Shown here: positions 29,461 through 37,383 of the stretch, piece after piece
Numbering within the stretch: the stretch's first letter is position 1
How the letters are laid out: each line of letters begins with the position of its first letter
NCBI RefSeq assembly: GCF_003063575.1
Contig: NZ_NESC01000003.1
Location: forward strand, 264,191-328,190
Source of the DNA: Limnohabitans sp. Jir72
GTDB taxonomy: Bacteria > Pseudomonadota > Gammaproteobacteria > Burkholderiales > Burkholderiaceae_C
Length of the DNA stretch: 64,000 bases
Direction of reading: 5' to 3'
The notes under the pieces: model-generated
Told to the model about the DNA's origin: nothing
Seen by the model: the letters and a program-made list of their open reading frames with translations, nothing else
Databases searched by the model: none
Program-made: the position numbers and the translations under genes

Positions 29461-30168
29461 ATGACACCTTTTCGCTCACTGGCCTTCTGTGTTTTCGCAC
29501 TGGCCATCAGCCCGGTCTTCGCCCAAGAAGCCACCATCCGCAAAAGCCTGAGCGAGCGCTTGGCCAATTTGCCCAAGATCGACGAGATCAGCAAAACCCC
29601 TATGAACGGCTTGTACGAAGTGCGCATGGGCAGCGACATCATGTACAGCGATGCCGAGGGCAGCTTCCTGATTCAGGGCAACCTGATTGACGTCAAGCAG
29701 CGCCGCAACTTGACCGAAGAACGCGTCGAGAAACTGTCGGCCGTTGCGTTCGACCAACTGCCCCTGAAAAACGCCTTCACCCAAGTGCGTGGGAACGGCA
29801 AACGCAAGCTGGTCGTGTTTGCCGACCCCAACTGCGGTTATTGCAAGCGCTTTGAAAAAGACCTGCAAAAACTCGACAACGTGACGATCCACCACCTGCT
29901 CTACCCCATCCTGGGCGAAGACTCCAAAGTCAAATCCAAGAACATCTGGTGCGCCAAAGACAAGGCCAAAAGCTGGAACGACTGGATGCTCAGCGGCACC
30001 ACACCCGTGACCGCCAACTGCGACACCGCTGCAGTGGATGCCAACGTCGAGTTTGGCAAGAAAAACCGCATCACCGGCACGCCCACGCTGTTCTTTGCCG
30101 ATGGCACCCGCGTGCCGGGCGCCGTGCCGATCGCCCAAGTCGAGAAACTCTTGGCTGACATCAAATGA
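29461..30168 (+). CDS. dsbC: Thiol:disulfide interchange protein DsbC
   Basis: A 235-residue periplasmic disulfide isomerase. Signal peptide FRSLAFCVFALAISPVFAQ, N-terminal dimerisation domain (GLYEVRMGSDIMYSDAEGSF), linker helix, and thioredoxin-like domain with the active site CGYC (FADPNCGYCKRFEK) and the cis-proline loop GTPTLFF. The structural second disulfide pair (IWCAKDK / ANCDT) is present. DsbC reshuffles wrong disulfides in exported proteins, kept reduced by DsbD, which is not in this window. The stop overlaps the next ATG (ATGA). Confidence 0.95.
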   Translation: MTPFRSLAFCVFALAISPVFAQEATIRKSLSERLANLPKIDEISKTPMNGLYEVRMGSDIMYSDAEGSFLIQGNLIDVKQRRNLTEERVEKLSAVAFDQLPLKNAFTQVRGNGKRKLVVFADPNCGYCKRFEKDLQKLDNVTIHHLLYPILGEDSKVKSKNIWCAKDKAKSWNDWMLSGTTPVTANCDTAAVDANVEFGKKNRITGTPTLFFADGTRVPGAVPIAQVEKLLADIK

Positions 30169-30623
30169 ACGCCCTCAAGCACCCCGAAGACACCACCTGG
30201 CGCTTGATCCGCCGTCTGGGCTTTGCCGGCCTGATCCCTTTTGTGTTTCTGGCACTGTGCCTGTGGCTGGTTGGGCCTGATTTGCACCCTTATGTGGCAC
30301 TGGCCATGCAAGGCTATGGGGCGGTGATCGTGTCATTTTTGGGCGGCATCCATTGGGGCGTGGGCTTTCGCAATGCGCTGATCACCCCGCAGGCGCCGCG
30401 CATCCATTTCACCTGGGGCATTGCCCCCTCCATCCTCGCTTGGGTGGGCGTGATGATGCCCGCCTTTGCAGGCTTGCCCCTGCTGGGCTTTGTGCTGATT
30501 GGCTGCTACGCGGTGGACCGTCGCACTTGGCCTGCCGCAGGTCTGGCACCGTGGCTACCGATGCGCTTGCAATTGACCATCGTGTCTGCACTCAGCTGCT
30601 TTTTGGCAGCAGGCGCAACCTGA
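30165..30623 (+). CDS. DUF3429 family inner-membrane protein
   Basis: A 152-residue protein with four or five membrane helices. It shows the DUF3429 features: LGFAGLIPFVFLALCLWL, QGYGAVIVSFLGGIHWGVGF, WGIAPSILAWVGVMM and a final helix LQLTIVSALSCFLAAGA. The molecular function of the family is not known. It is translationally coupled to dsbC by ATGA overlap, which suggests an envelope role. Confidence 0.85.
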   Translation: MNALKHPEDTTWRLIRRLGFAGLIPFVFLALCLWLVGPDLHPYVALAMQGYGAVIVSFLGGIHWGVGFRNALITPQAPRIHFTWGIAPSILAWVGVMMPAFAGLPLLGFVLIGCYAVDRRTWPAAGLAPWLPMRLQLTIVSALSCFLAAGAT

Positions 30624-30708
30624 GCCGAGCGCTGCCGTCATGGCGAGCGACTCGCGGTAAGGTCTACCGCCAAGGCCTGCGACACCCCTCTGTCAACTGA
30701 AATCAAAC

Positions 30709-32478
30709 ATGCACGCCATCCATTACGCCGTTGAAGCCGCCGACCTGCACGCCCACCTGTTTCGGGTGACGCTCACCATCCCAGCGCCTGCAGCACAACA
30801 AACCGTGTCACTGCCGGTATGGATTCCCGGCAGTTATCTGGTGCGCGAATTCTCCAAAAACCTGCAGGGCCTGACGGCCCGACAAGGCCGTCGCAAGCCT
30901 GCGCTGGTGCAACAAGACAAATGCACTTGGCACATCACTTGCCGTGCAGGCGAGCCGCTGGTGTTGCGCTACGAGGTCTACGCCTTCGACAACTCGGTGC
31001 GCACCGCTTGGCTCGACAGCCAGCGGGGCTTTTTCAACGGCACCAGCTTGTGCCTGCGGGTGCATGGGCAAGAAGCCATGGCGCACCACTTGCACCTGTT
31101 GCCAGTGAAAGAGCAAGCCTCATGGCGAGCGGCCACAGGGCTGACGCCGACCAAGGTCGACAAGCGCGGCTTCGGCCATTACACCGCCAACAACTACGAC
31201 GAGCTGGTCGACTGTCCTGTCGAACTGGGTGACTTCTGGTACGGCAGCTTCAATGCTTGCGGCATCCAGCACCGCTTCGTGGTGGCGGGTGCCTTGCCAT
31301 CGTTCGACGGCGACCGCTTACTCGCCGACACGCAAAAAATCTGCGAAACCGAAATCCACTTCTGGCATGGTCAAGGCAAATCCGCCGGTCAAAAAACCCC
31401 GTATAAAAATTACCTGTTCATGCTCAACGCTGTGCACGACGGCTACGGCGGTCTGGAGCACCGTAACAGCACCGCGCTGATTTGCAAGCGCAGCGACCTG
31501 CCTCGGTTGAGCAGCCCCCGAACCAGCCAGGACTACACCACCTTGCTGGGCCTGATCAGCCACGAATACTTCCACACATGGAACGTCAAGCAACTGCGCC
31601 CGCATGCGTTTGCGCGCTACGACTACACACAAGAAAACTACACCCAGCTGCTGTGGTTCTTTGAAGGCTTCACCAGCTACTACGACGACCTGCTGCTGCG
31701 CCGCGCAGGGCTGATCGACGATGCCGCTTACCTCCAGCTGCTGAACAAAACCATCACCCAAGTGCAGCAAACGCCGGGCCGCCATGTGCAGACCGTGGCC
31801 CAGGCCAGTACCGATGCTTGGGTGAAGTATTACCGCCAGGACGAAAACACCCTCAACGCCACCGTGAGCTACTACACCAAGGGCGCGCTGGTGGCCCTGT
31901 GTCTGGACCTGTCTTTGCGCCAGGAGGGCCACGGCAAAGGCCACACGCTGGACGATGTGATGCGCGGCCTGTACAAGCGCTGCAAAGCCGGACCCATGCG
32001 CGAGCAAGACCTGCTGGACGAACTGCAAGCCCAGACCGGCCGCAGCTGGCAAGCCGAAATCACAGCCTGGGTACACTCCACCGCCGAATTGCCTTTGGCC
32101 CCGCTGCTCAAAAGCCAGGGTGTCCAGATCCATGTAGAAACCGGCAGCTTTGCAGACCGCTTGGGCCTGCGCCACACCGACAGCGCCAGCGGCGTACAGA
32201 TCAAAGCAGTCCTGCGCGGCAGCGCCGCCGAACTGTCGGGCATCGCCGCACATGACGAATGGCTGGGCGTGGAAGTCGGCACCAAAGGCCGGGGCGGTAG
32301 CTGGCGCATTGCCAAACTCGCCGAAGTGCCCGAATTGCTGGGCAAGGAACGCCAACTCACCGCACTGGTCTCTCGCGACCGACAACTGCTTCGCCTGCCG
32401 CTCACGGTGCCGCAGCAAAGTTCCGTCTGGCGACTCGAAATGGCCACAGACCGCACCAGCCCTTGGCCCGCAGCCTGA
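30709..32478 (+). CDS. M61 family metallopeptidase with PDZ domain
   Basis: A 589-residue cytoplasmic-looking peptidase of the glycyl aminopeptidase family. The N-terminal beta domain has VWIPGSYLVREFSKNLQ, and the gluzincin core is LISHEYFHTWNVKQLRP (HEYFH zinc motif at about residue 283) with the downstream glutamate in LLWFFEGFTSYYDDLLL. A PDZ-like domain occupies about 480-560. M61 enzymes cleave N-terminal Gly or Ala. No signal peptide is visible. It lies 85 bp after DUF3429 and 11 bp before the SbmA-like gene. Confidence 0.92.
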   Translation: MHAIHYAVEAADLHAHLFRVTLTIPAPAAQQTVSLPVWIPGSYLVREFSKNLQGLTARQGRRKPALVQQDKCTWHITCRAGEPLVLRYEVYAFDNSVRTAWLDSQRGFFNGTSLCLRVHGQEAMAHHLHLLPVKEQASWRAATGLTPTKVDKRGFGHYTANNYDELVDCPVELGDFWYGSFNACGIQHRFVVAGALPSFDGDRLLADTQKICETEIHFWHGQGKSAGQKTPYKNYLFMLNAVHDGYGGLEHRNSTALICKRSDLPRLSSPRTSQDYTTLLGLISHEYFHTWNVKQLRPHAFARYDYTQENYTQLLWFFEGFTSYYDDLLLRRAGLIDDAAYLQLLNKTITQVQQTPGRHVQTVAQASTDAWVKYYRQDENTLNATVSYYTKGALVALCLDLSLRQEGHGKGHTLDDVMRGLYKRCKAGPMREQDLLDELQAQTGRSWQAEITAWVHSTAELPLAPLLKSQGVQIHVETGSFADRLGLRHTDSASGVQIKAVLRGSAAELSGIAAHDEWLGVEVGTKGRGGSWRIAKLAEVPELLGKERQLTALVSRDRQLLRLPLTVPQQSSVWRLEMATDRTSPWPAA

Positions 32479-32489
32479 AAGGCATCCCC

Positions 32490-33455
32490 ATGTTCCGTTC
32501 ATTTTTTGGCAACCAACGCTGGTGGGTCTGGGCCTGGTTGGGCAGCGGCCTGATCTTGCTGGGCACCTGGTACAAGGTGCAACTGAGCGTGCAGATCAAC
32601 GACTGGTTCGGCGCATTTTACGACTCGGTTCAAAAAGCCTTGAGCCAGCCCGGCTCGATCACCGAAGCGAGCTACTTGAGCTTGTTGCTGAGCTTCTTCC
32701 AAATCGCGGCCATCTTTGTGCTGGTGGCCGTACTGCAAGAGTTTTTGGCCAAGCACTTCGTGTTCCGCTGGCGCACCGCCATGAACGATTTTTATGTGGC
32801 ACATTGGTCACGGCTGCGCCACATCGAAGGCGCTTCACAGCGCGTGCAAGAAGACACCATGCGCTTTGCCCGCCTGATGGAAACACTGGGCCTGGGCCTG
32901 ATGGACAGCTTGCTCACCTTGCTGGCCTTTTTGCCCATTTTGTGGACGCTGTCCGAGAAAGTCACCGCCTTGCCCTGGATCGGCCCGGTGCCGCATTCGC
33001 TGGTCTATGTGGCTTTGCTGTTCGCGATCTTTGGCACCGTGCTGCTGGCCGGCGTGGGCGGCAAATTGCCTGGTCTCGAATACGCCAACCAACGCGTGGA
33101 AGCGGCTTACCGCAAGGAACTCGTGCTTGGCGAAGACGACCCCCTGCGCGCCACACCGCCCACACTCAAAGACCTGTTCACCGCCGTGCGCACCAACCAC
33201 TTTCGCATGTACTTCCACTACATGTATTTCGATGCCGCCAAGTGGAGCTACCTGCAAGCGGGCGTGCTGGTGCCTTATATCGCGCTGGCCCCGAGCATCG
33301 TGGCGGGCGCTTTCACCCTGGGCGTGATGGAGCAGATTGCCCGTGCGTTTTCTCAGGTGCAAGAGTCTTTCCAGTACCTGGTGCGCAGCTGGTCCAGCAT
33401 CGTGGAGTTGGTCTCGGTGTTCAAGCGCTTGCGTGCTTTTGAGAAAACCTTGTAG
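32490..33455 (+). CDS. sbmA: Short SbmA/BacA-family peptide transporter
   Basis: A 321-residue inner-membrane protein that aligns closely with the E. coli SbmA body: FVFRWRTAMNDFYVAHWS, RLRHIEGASQRVQEDTMRFA, KLPGLEYANQRVEAAYRKEL, GEDDPLRATPPTLKDLF, RMYFHYMYFD, PSIVAGAFTLGVMEQI. SbmA/BacA uses the proton gradient to import peptides, including antimicrobial and microcin types. SbmA has about 406 residues; here the first 80 or so, which include the extreme N-terminal hydrophobic region, are absent. The start at 32490 follows GGCATCCCC with no better upstream site, so the gene seems genuinely short. It may be a naturally shorter branch or an N-terminal loss. Confidence 0.87.
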   Translation: MFRSFFGNQRWWVWAWLGSGLILLGTWYKVQLSVQINDWFGAFYDSVQKALSQPGSITEASYLSLLLSFFQIAAIFVLVAVLQEFLAKHFVFRWRTAMNDFYVAHWSRLRHIEGASQRVQEDTMRFARLMETLGLGLMDSLLTLLAFLPILWTLSEKVTALPWIGPVPHSLVYVALLFAIFGTVLLAGVGGKLPGLEYANQRVEAAYRKELVLGEDDPLRATPPTLKDLFTAVRTNHFRMYFHYMYFDAAKWSYLQAGVLVPYIALAPSIVAGAFTLGVMEQIARAFSQVQESFQYLVRSWSSIVELVSVFKRLRAFEKTL

Positions 33456-33524
33456 GAGCGCGACCGCGTCGGCGATGGCCAGTGAACCACTTACCCCATC
33501 GCGCACGGGGTGCGGCTCCTACAA
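33450..33524. repeat. REP-like inverted repeat after the sbmA homologue
   Basis: TTGTAGGAGC (33450-33459) and GCTCCTACAA (33515-33524) are exact 10-bp complements, about 55 bp apart, and the sbmA stop codon lies inside the left arm. The interior is GC-rich with further complementarity. The GTAGGAGC core with a GC-rich palindrome resembles REP elements of Pseudomonas and Xanthomonas. Only one copy is in view. Confidence 0.5.
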
Positions 33525-33529
33525 ATGAG

Positions 33530-33562
33530 AAACCCCGACGGGTGACCCGTCGGGGTTTTTCT
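33530..33562 (+). terminator. Rho-independent terminator between sbmA and paaK
   Basis: Stem ACCCCGACGGG with loop TGA and complement CCCGTCGGGGT, followed by five T residues on the plus strand (33556-33560). Complementary A residues upstream are few (AGAAA), so it is mainly for plus-strand transcripts, though the paaK-group transcript may also end there. Confidence 0.85.
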
Positions 33563-33578
33563 TTGAATCAATCACGCT

Positions 33579-34880
33579 TTACTTGCCGCGCAAATCCACC
33601 ACGCGTTTGGCCTTGCCCTGGCTGCGCTCCACACCGCCTTCGGCCTTGAGTTCGATCGCCACGCTGGAGCCAATGTAGACCTTGATCTCGTGCTGCAGCA
33701 TCTTAGCGGCGGCGCGGGCTTCGCTGCCGTCGGGGGCCACACCGGGTTTGGTCTCGATCAGCACCTTCAGATTGTCCATCGGGCCTTCACGGGTCAGCAC
33801 GCACTGGTAGTGCGGCGCCAGCTCGGCACGCTTCAAGATCAGCTCTTCGATCTGGCTGGGGAACACGTTCACGCCGCGGATGATCATCATGTCGTCGCTG
33901 CGGCCGGTGATCTTTTCCATGCGGCGCATGGTGCGGGCGGTACCGGGCAACAAGCGCGTCAAGTCGCGCGTGCGGTAGCGGATGATGGGCAGCGCTTCTT
34001 TGGTCAGGCTGGTGAACACCAGCTCGCCCATCTCGCCGTCGGCCACCGGCTCGCCCGTGTCGGGGTTGATGATCTCGGGGTAGAAGTGGTCTTCCCAGAT
34101 GGTCGGGCCGTCCTTGGTCTCGATGCATTCACTGGCCACGCCCGGGCCCATCACTTCAGACAAGCCATAAATGTCCACCGCGTCGATGGCCATGCGTTTT
34201 TCGATAGCGGCTCGCATGTCGTTGGTCCACGGCTCGGCACCAAAGATGCCGATGCGCAGCGAAGAAGTCTTTGGATCGATGCCTTGGCGCTCAAACTCGT
34301 CGGCAATCGCCAGCATATAGCTGGGCGTGACCATGATGATGTTGGATTTGAAATCCTGGATCAGCTGCACCTGGCGCTCAGTCTGACCGCCACCAAAGGG
34401 TACGACTGTGAGGCCGAGTTTTTCTGCGCCGTAATGCGCGCCCATGCCGCCCGTGAACAGGCCATAGCCATAACTCACATGCACCATGTCGCCGGGCTTG
34501 GCGCCGCCTGCGCGGATGCTGCGGGCCACCACGGTGGACCAGGTGTCGATGTCTTTGAGGGTGTAACCCACCACCGTGGGCTTGCCGGTGGTGCCGCTCG
34601 ATGCGTGGATTCGGGCGCAGTTCTCACGCGGCACAGCAAACATACCAAACGGGTAGCTGTCGCGCAGGTCGGCCTTGGTCGTGAAAGGGAACTTGGCGAT
34701 GTCGCTCAAGCTTTTGCAGTCGCTCGGGTGCACACCTGCTGCGTCGAACTTGGCGCGGTACACGGGCGAGTTGGCATAGGCGTGCTGCAGGGTTTGCTGC
34801 AGGCGCTTGAGCTGCAGGCTGCGCAGCTCGTCGATGCTGGCCTTTTCAATCGGCTCCAGGGGGAAGGCTTTAGGGTTCAT
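33579..34880 (-). CDS. paaK: Phenylacetate-CoA ligase
   Basis: A 433-residue adenylate-forming enzyme that converts phenylacetate, CoA and ATP to phenylacetyl-CoA. The AMP-binding loop is IHASSGTTGKPTVVGYT; further PaaK segments are HVSYGYGLFTGGMGAHYGAE, IYGLSEVMGPGVASEC, FTSLTKEALPIIRYRTRDL and ITGRSDDMMIIRGVNVFPSQ, ending KAKRVVDLRGK. Length is normal. It is the last gene of paaG-paaI-paaK, transcribed away from the palindrome at 36204. The ring epoxidase genes paaABCDE are not in this window. Confidence 0.95.
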   Translation of the reverse strand: MNPKAFPLEPIEKASIDELRSLQLKRLQQTLQHAYANSPVYRAKFDAAGVHPSDCKSLSDIAKFPFTTKADLRDSYPFGMFAVPRENCARIHASSGTTGKPTVVGYTLKDIDTWSTVVARSIRAGGAKPGDMVHVSYGYGLFTGGMGAHYGAEKLGLTVVPFGGGQTERQVQLIQDFKSNIIMVTPSYMLAIADEFERQGIDPKTSSLRIGIFGAEPWTNDMRAAIEKRMAIDAVDIYGLSEVMGPGVASECIETKDGPTIWEDHFYPEIINPDTGEPVADGEMGELVFTSLTKEALPIIRYRTRDLTRLLPGTARTMRRMEKITGRSDDMMIIRGVNVFPSQIEELILKRAELAPHYQCVLTREGPMDNLKVLIETKPGVAPDGSEARAAAKMLQHEIKVYIGSSVAIELKAEGGVERSQGKAKRVVDLRGK

Positions 34881-34932
34881 TCAATACTCCACTTGATCTT
34901 TGAGACAGCGCTGTAGGCCTGTCCCCGTTGAT

Positions 34933-35370
34933 TTATTCAGGCACCACAGAGCCCGGGATCTGCGCGCTCTTGCCACGGAACATGGCAATCACTTCGCCGT
35001 TCTGGTTCGTGACCTTCATGTCGTAAATGCCGTGGCGTCCGCTCAGGGTCTGCTCAACACCTTCGCAAGTCAGCACGTCGCCCAGCTTGCCGGGCTTCAA
35101 AAACTCGATGCTGCAACCGGCCGCCACCGCGTTCTTGTTGTAACTGTTGCAGGCAAAGGCAAAGGTCGAGTCGGCCAACGTGAAGATGAAGCCGCCATGA
35201 CAAATTTGGTGGCCGTTCAGGTGCAGTTCTTTGACCACCATGCGCATCACGGCACGGCCGGGCTCGCAGGCCAGCAGTTCCATGCCCATGGTGTCTTTGG
35301 AGGCCACGTCCACCGCGAACATGGTCTCGCCCACCAAACGGGCGAGGGCTTTGGGATCGGAGGTGCTCAT
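34933..35370 (-). CDS. paaI: Phenylacetyl-CoA pathway thioesterase PaaI
   Basis: A 145-residue hotdog-fold thioesterase. GHQICHGGFIFTLADSTFAFACNS is the PaaI signature (active-site Asn/Asp/His helix region), and the C-terminal strand SGRHGIYDMKVTNQNGEVIAMFRG is typical. It rescues CoA from dead-end ring-hydroxylated thioesters. Two adjacent ATGs (35373 and 35370) overlap the paaG stop; 35370 gives the usual MSTSD start. It lies between paaG and paaK. Confidence 0.93.
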   Translation of the reverse strand: MSTSDPKALARLVGETMFAVDVASKDTMGMELLACEPGRAVMRMVVKELHLNGHQICHGGFIFTLADSTFAFACNSYNKNAVAAGCSIEFLKPGKLGDVLTCEGVEQTLSGRHGIYDMKVTNQNGEVIAMFRGKSAQIPGSVVPE

Positions 35371-36173
35371 CATTCGCCTTTGAATTGCGCCGGGCGTTTT
35401 TCGAGGAAGGCTTGCACCCCCTCGAAGTAATCGTGTGTGCGGCCCAGCGCCGACTGGGTGTCACGCTCGGCGTCCAGGTGTTCAGACAGTGTGCGGGTGG
35501 TCGCAGACTGCAGCAAGGCGCGCGTGGCCACCAGGGCTTTGGTGGGCATCTGTGCCAAACGCTCGGCCATGGCCAAGGCCGCGGCCAAGGCATCGTCAGC
35601 CACATCCCAAATCATGCCCCAGTCCTTGGCTTGCTGAGCGCTCAACTTGTCGCCGGTCATGGCCAGAGCCATCGCACGGGCCAGACCTAGGCGCTCGACC
35701 AACAGCCAGCTGCCGCCCGCATCGGGGATCAAACCGATCTTGCTGAAAGCTTGGATAAAGCTGGCACCAGGCGCGGCAATCGCGATGTCGCAGGCCATGA
35801 CCATCGAGGCACCAGCGCCAGCAGCCACGCCATTGACGGCTGCGATGGTGGGCATGCGCAGCGATTGCAAACGGCGCGTGCTGGGGTTGAAGGCTTGATC
35901 GATGATCGGGCCGGGATCGGCACGTTCGACGCGGTTGGGGCCGGGCGTGAAATCGAAGTCGGACAAATCGGCGCCTGCACAAAAGCCGCGCCCTGCGCCG
36001 GTGAAGACGGCGGCGCGGATGGCAAGGTTGGCCTCGGCCTGATCGAGCGCGGCCCACAGATCGTGGTGCATCTGGCGTGTGAAGCTGTTCAATGCGGTGG
36101 GGCGGTTGAAGGTGATCACGGCTACAGCGCCTCGCTCTTCGTACAGCACTGTGGGAACGGTGGATTCGGTCAT
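35370..36173 (-). CDS. paaG: Ring-epoxide-CoA isomerase/enoyl-CoA hydratase PaaG
   Basis: A 267-residue crotonase-fold enzyme. It shows ITFNRPTALNSF, GAGRGFCAGADLSDF with the oxyanion residues, AVNGVAAGAGASMVMACD, KIGLIPDAGGSWLL and KDWGMIWDVADDAL, the last two being PaaG-like. PaaG opens the epoxide product of phenylacetyl-CoA to the oxepin. It is the first gene of the minus-strand group; the start is 31 bp left of a strong palindrome. Other crotonase functions are possible but the company of paaI and paaK makes PaaG most likely. Confidence 0.9.
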   Translation of the reverse strand: MTESTVPTVLYEERGAVAVITFNRPTALNSFTRQMHHDLWAALDQAEANLAIRAAVFTGAGRGFCAGADLSDFDFTPGPNRVERADPGPIIDQAFNPSTRRLQSLRMPTIAAVNGVAAGAGASMVMACDIAIAAPGASFIQAFSKIGLIPDAGGSWLLVERLGLARAMALAMTGDKLSAQQAKDWGMIWDVADDALAAALAMAERLAQMPTKALVATRALLQSATTRTLSEHLDAERDTQSALGRTHDYFEGVQAFLEKRPAQFKGE

Positions 36174-36203
36174 GGAATGTCTCCTTAATCTTCGAATTTA
36201 CCA

Positions 36204-36227
36204 TTAACCGACCGATCGGTTGGTTAA
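36204..36227. promoter_or_regulatory. 24-bp palindrome, probable PaaR (TetR family) operator
   Basis: The half-sites are TTAACCGACCGA and TCGGTTGGTTAA: a palindrome with a single mismatched pair, centred between paaG (minus) and the enoyl-CoA hydratase (plus). The inner ACCGACCGATCGGT matches the kind of site described for PaaR in Burkholderia as I recall it. No TetR gene is in the window. It probably controls both transcription units in response to phenylacetyl-CoA. Confidence 0.65.
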
Positions 36228-36344
36228 TGTTTTCCCCTAGTGAGACGACTGTACGCGTGCGCCGCTGCGCCCGGTTTGACAGACTTGCGGCAGCTGCCTT
36301 GGTTATAGTGACCTTTGCAATTCACATCCCATTTGGAGAAGTCC

Positions 36345-37124
36345 TTGAGCTACGAAAACATCGAAGTCCGCACCGAAGGCGGCAAGGTCGGCATCATCAC
36401 CCTGAACCGCCCCAAGGCCCTGAACGCGCTTAACGGCCCCTTGATGGACGAGCTGGGCGCCGCCCTGAAAGCCTTTGACGCCGACGAGGCGATTGGCTGC
36501 ATCATCGTCACCGGCAGCGAAAAAGCCTTTGCTGCGGGCGCAGACATCTCGGCCATGGCCAAGTACAACTTCCACGAGGTCTACAAGCAAGACTTCATCA
36601 CCCGCAACTGGGAAACCATCCGCTCGATCCGCAAGCCTGTGATCGCGGCTGTGGCCGGTTTTGCCCTGGGTGGCGGCTGCGAGCTGGCCATGATGTGCGA
36701 CTTCATCATCGCCGCCGACAACGCCAAGTTCGGCCAGCCTGAAATCAAGATCGGCATCATCCCCGGCGCGGGCGGCACGCAGCGCCTGCCGCGCGCCATG
36801 GGCAAATCCAAAGCCATGGACCTGGTGCTGACTGGCCGCATGATGGACGCCGCCGAGGCCGAGCGCGGCGGCCTGGTCAGCCGCGTGGTGCCATTGGACA
36901 AGCTGATGGACGAGGCCATGGGCGCCGCACTGATGATCTGCGGCTATGGCCAGTTGTCGGTGATGGCCGCCAAGGAAAGCGTGAACCGCGCCTTTGAAAG
37001 CGGCCTGAGCGACGGTGTGATGTTCGAGCGCCGCATCTTCCACGGCCTGTTTGCCACCCACGACCAAAAAGAAGGCATGGACGCCTTCCTGAACAAGCGC
37101 GCACCGAACTTTGTGAACGGCTGA
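36345..37124 (+). CDS. paaF: Enoyl-CoA hydratase (PaaF-like), TTG start
   Basis: A 259-residue crotonase: [30 protein letters not shown] (oxyanion hole and Glu region), [20 protein letters not shown] and [20 protein letters not shown] with the second catalytic glutamate region. It hydrates 2-enoyl-CoAs, probably 2,3-dehydroadipyl-CoA in phenylacetate breakdown. The start is read as TTG at 36345 because GGAGAA lies six bases upstream and it yields the usual N-terminus [11 protein letters not shown]; an in-frame ATG-like extension upstream has no ribosome site. Divergent from paaG over the palindrome. Confidence 0.9.
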   Translation: MSYENIEVRTEGGKVGIITLNRPKALNALNGPLMDELGAALKAFDADEAIGCIIVTGSEKAFAAGADISAMAKYNFHEVYKQDFITRNWETIRSIRKPVIAAVAGFALGGGCELAMMCDFIIAADNAKFGQPEIKIGIIPGAGGTQRLPRAMGKSKAMDLVLTGRMMDAAEAERGGLVSRVVPLDKLMDEAMGAALMICGYGQLSVMAAKESVNRAFESGLSDGVMFERRIFHGLFATHDQKEGMDAFLNKRAPNFVNG

Positions 37125-37160
37125 CGCTTGCGTGGCCTGAACACCAAGGCCTCAAAGCAA

Positions 37161-37190
37161 AAAACCCCAACTCTTTCGAGTTGGGGTTTT
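37161..37190 (+). terminator. Rho-independent terminator after the enoyl-CoA hydratase
   Basis: Stem CCCCAACTC/GAGTTGGGG with loop TTTC (37165-37186), flanked by A4 and T4. It can also terminate transcripts coming from the tRNA gene on the other strand. Confidence 0.88.
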
Positions 37191-37195
37191 GTACT

Positions 37196-37272
37196 TGGTG
37201 GTGGTACCGGGATTTGAACCTGGGACATCAGCATTATGAATGCTGCGCTCTAACCAGCTGAGCTATACCACC
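37196..37272 (-). tRNA. tRNA-Met (anticodon CAU), elongator type
   Basis: Read on the minus strand, the 77-nt gene has a 7-bp acceptor stem (GGTGGTA/TACCACC), D arm with AGCTGGTTAGA, anticodon stem CAGCA/TGCTG around loop TTCATAA giving anticodon CAT, and T arm with GGTTCAAATCC. The 3' CCA is encoded. The first pair (G-C) is intact, unlike initiator tRNA, so it is the elongator. Confidence 0.95.
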
Positions 37273-37383
37273 GAAAACCAGTTGCTTCAAAACACAAAGT
37301 TTTTCAGCGGACAACTTGCGTCATCAAGCCAAAAATTATACACAAAAATTAAGCTCGCCCCAAAGCCAAGGAACAATCGGACC

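Noticed and set aside
36276..36309. TTGACA with TATAGT upstream of the enoyl-CoA hydratase as a promoter.
   Set aside because: The spacer is 22 bases, outside the normal range; not asserted.
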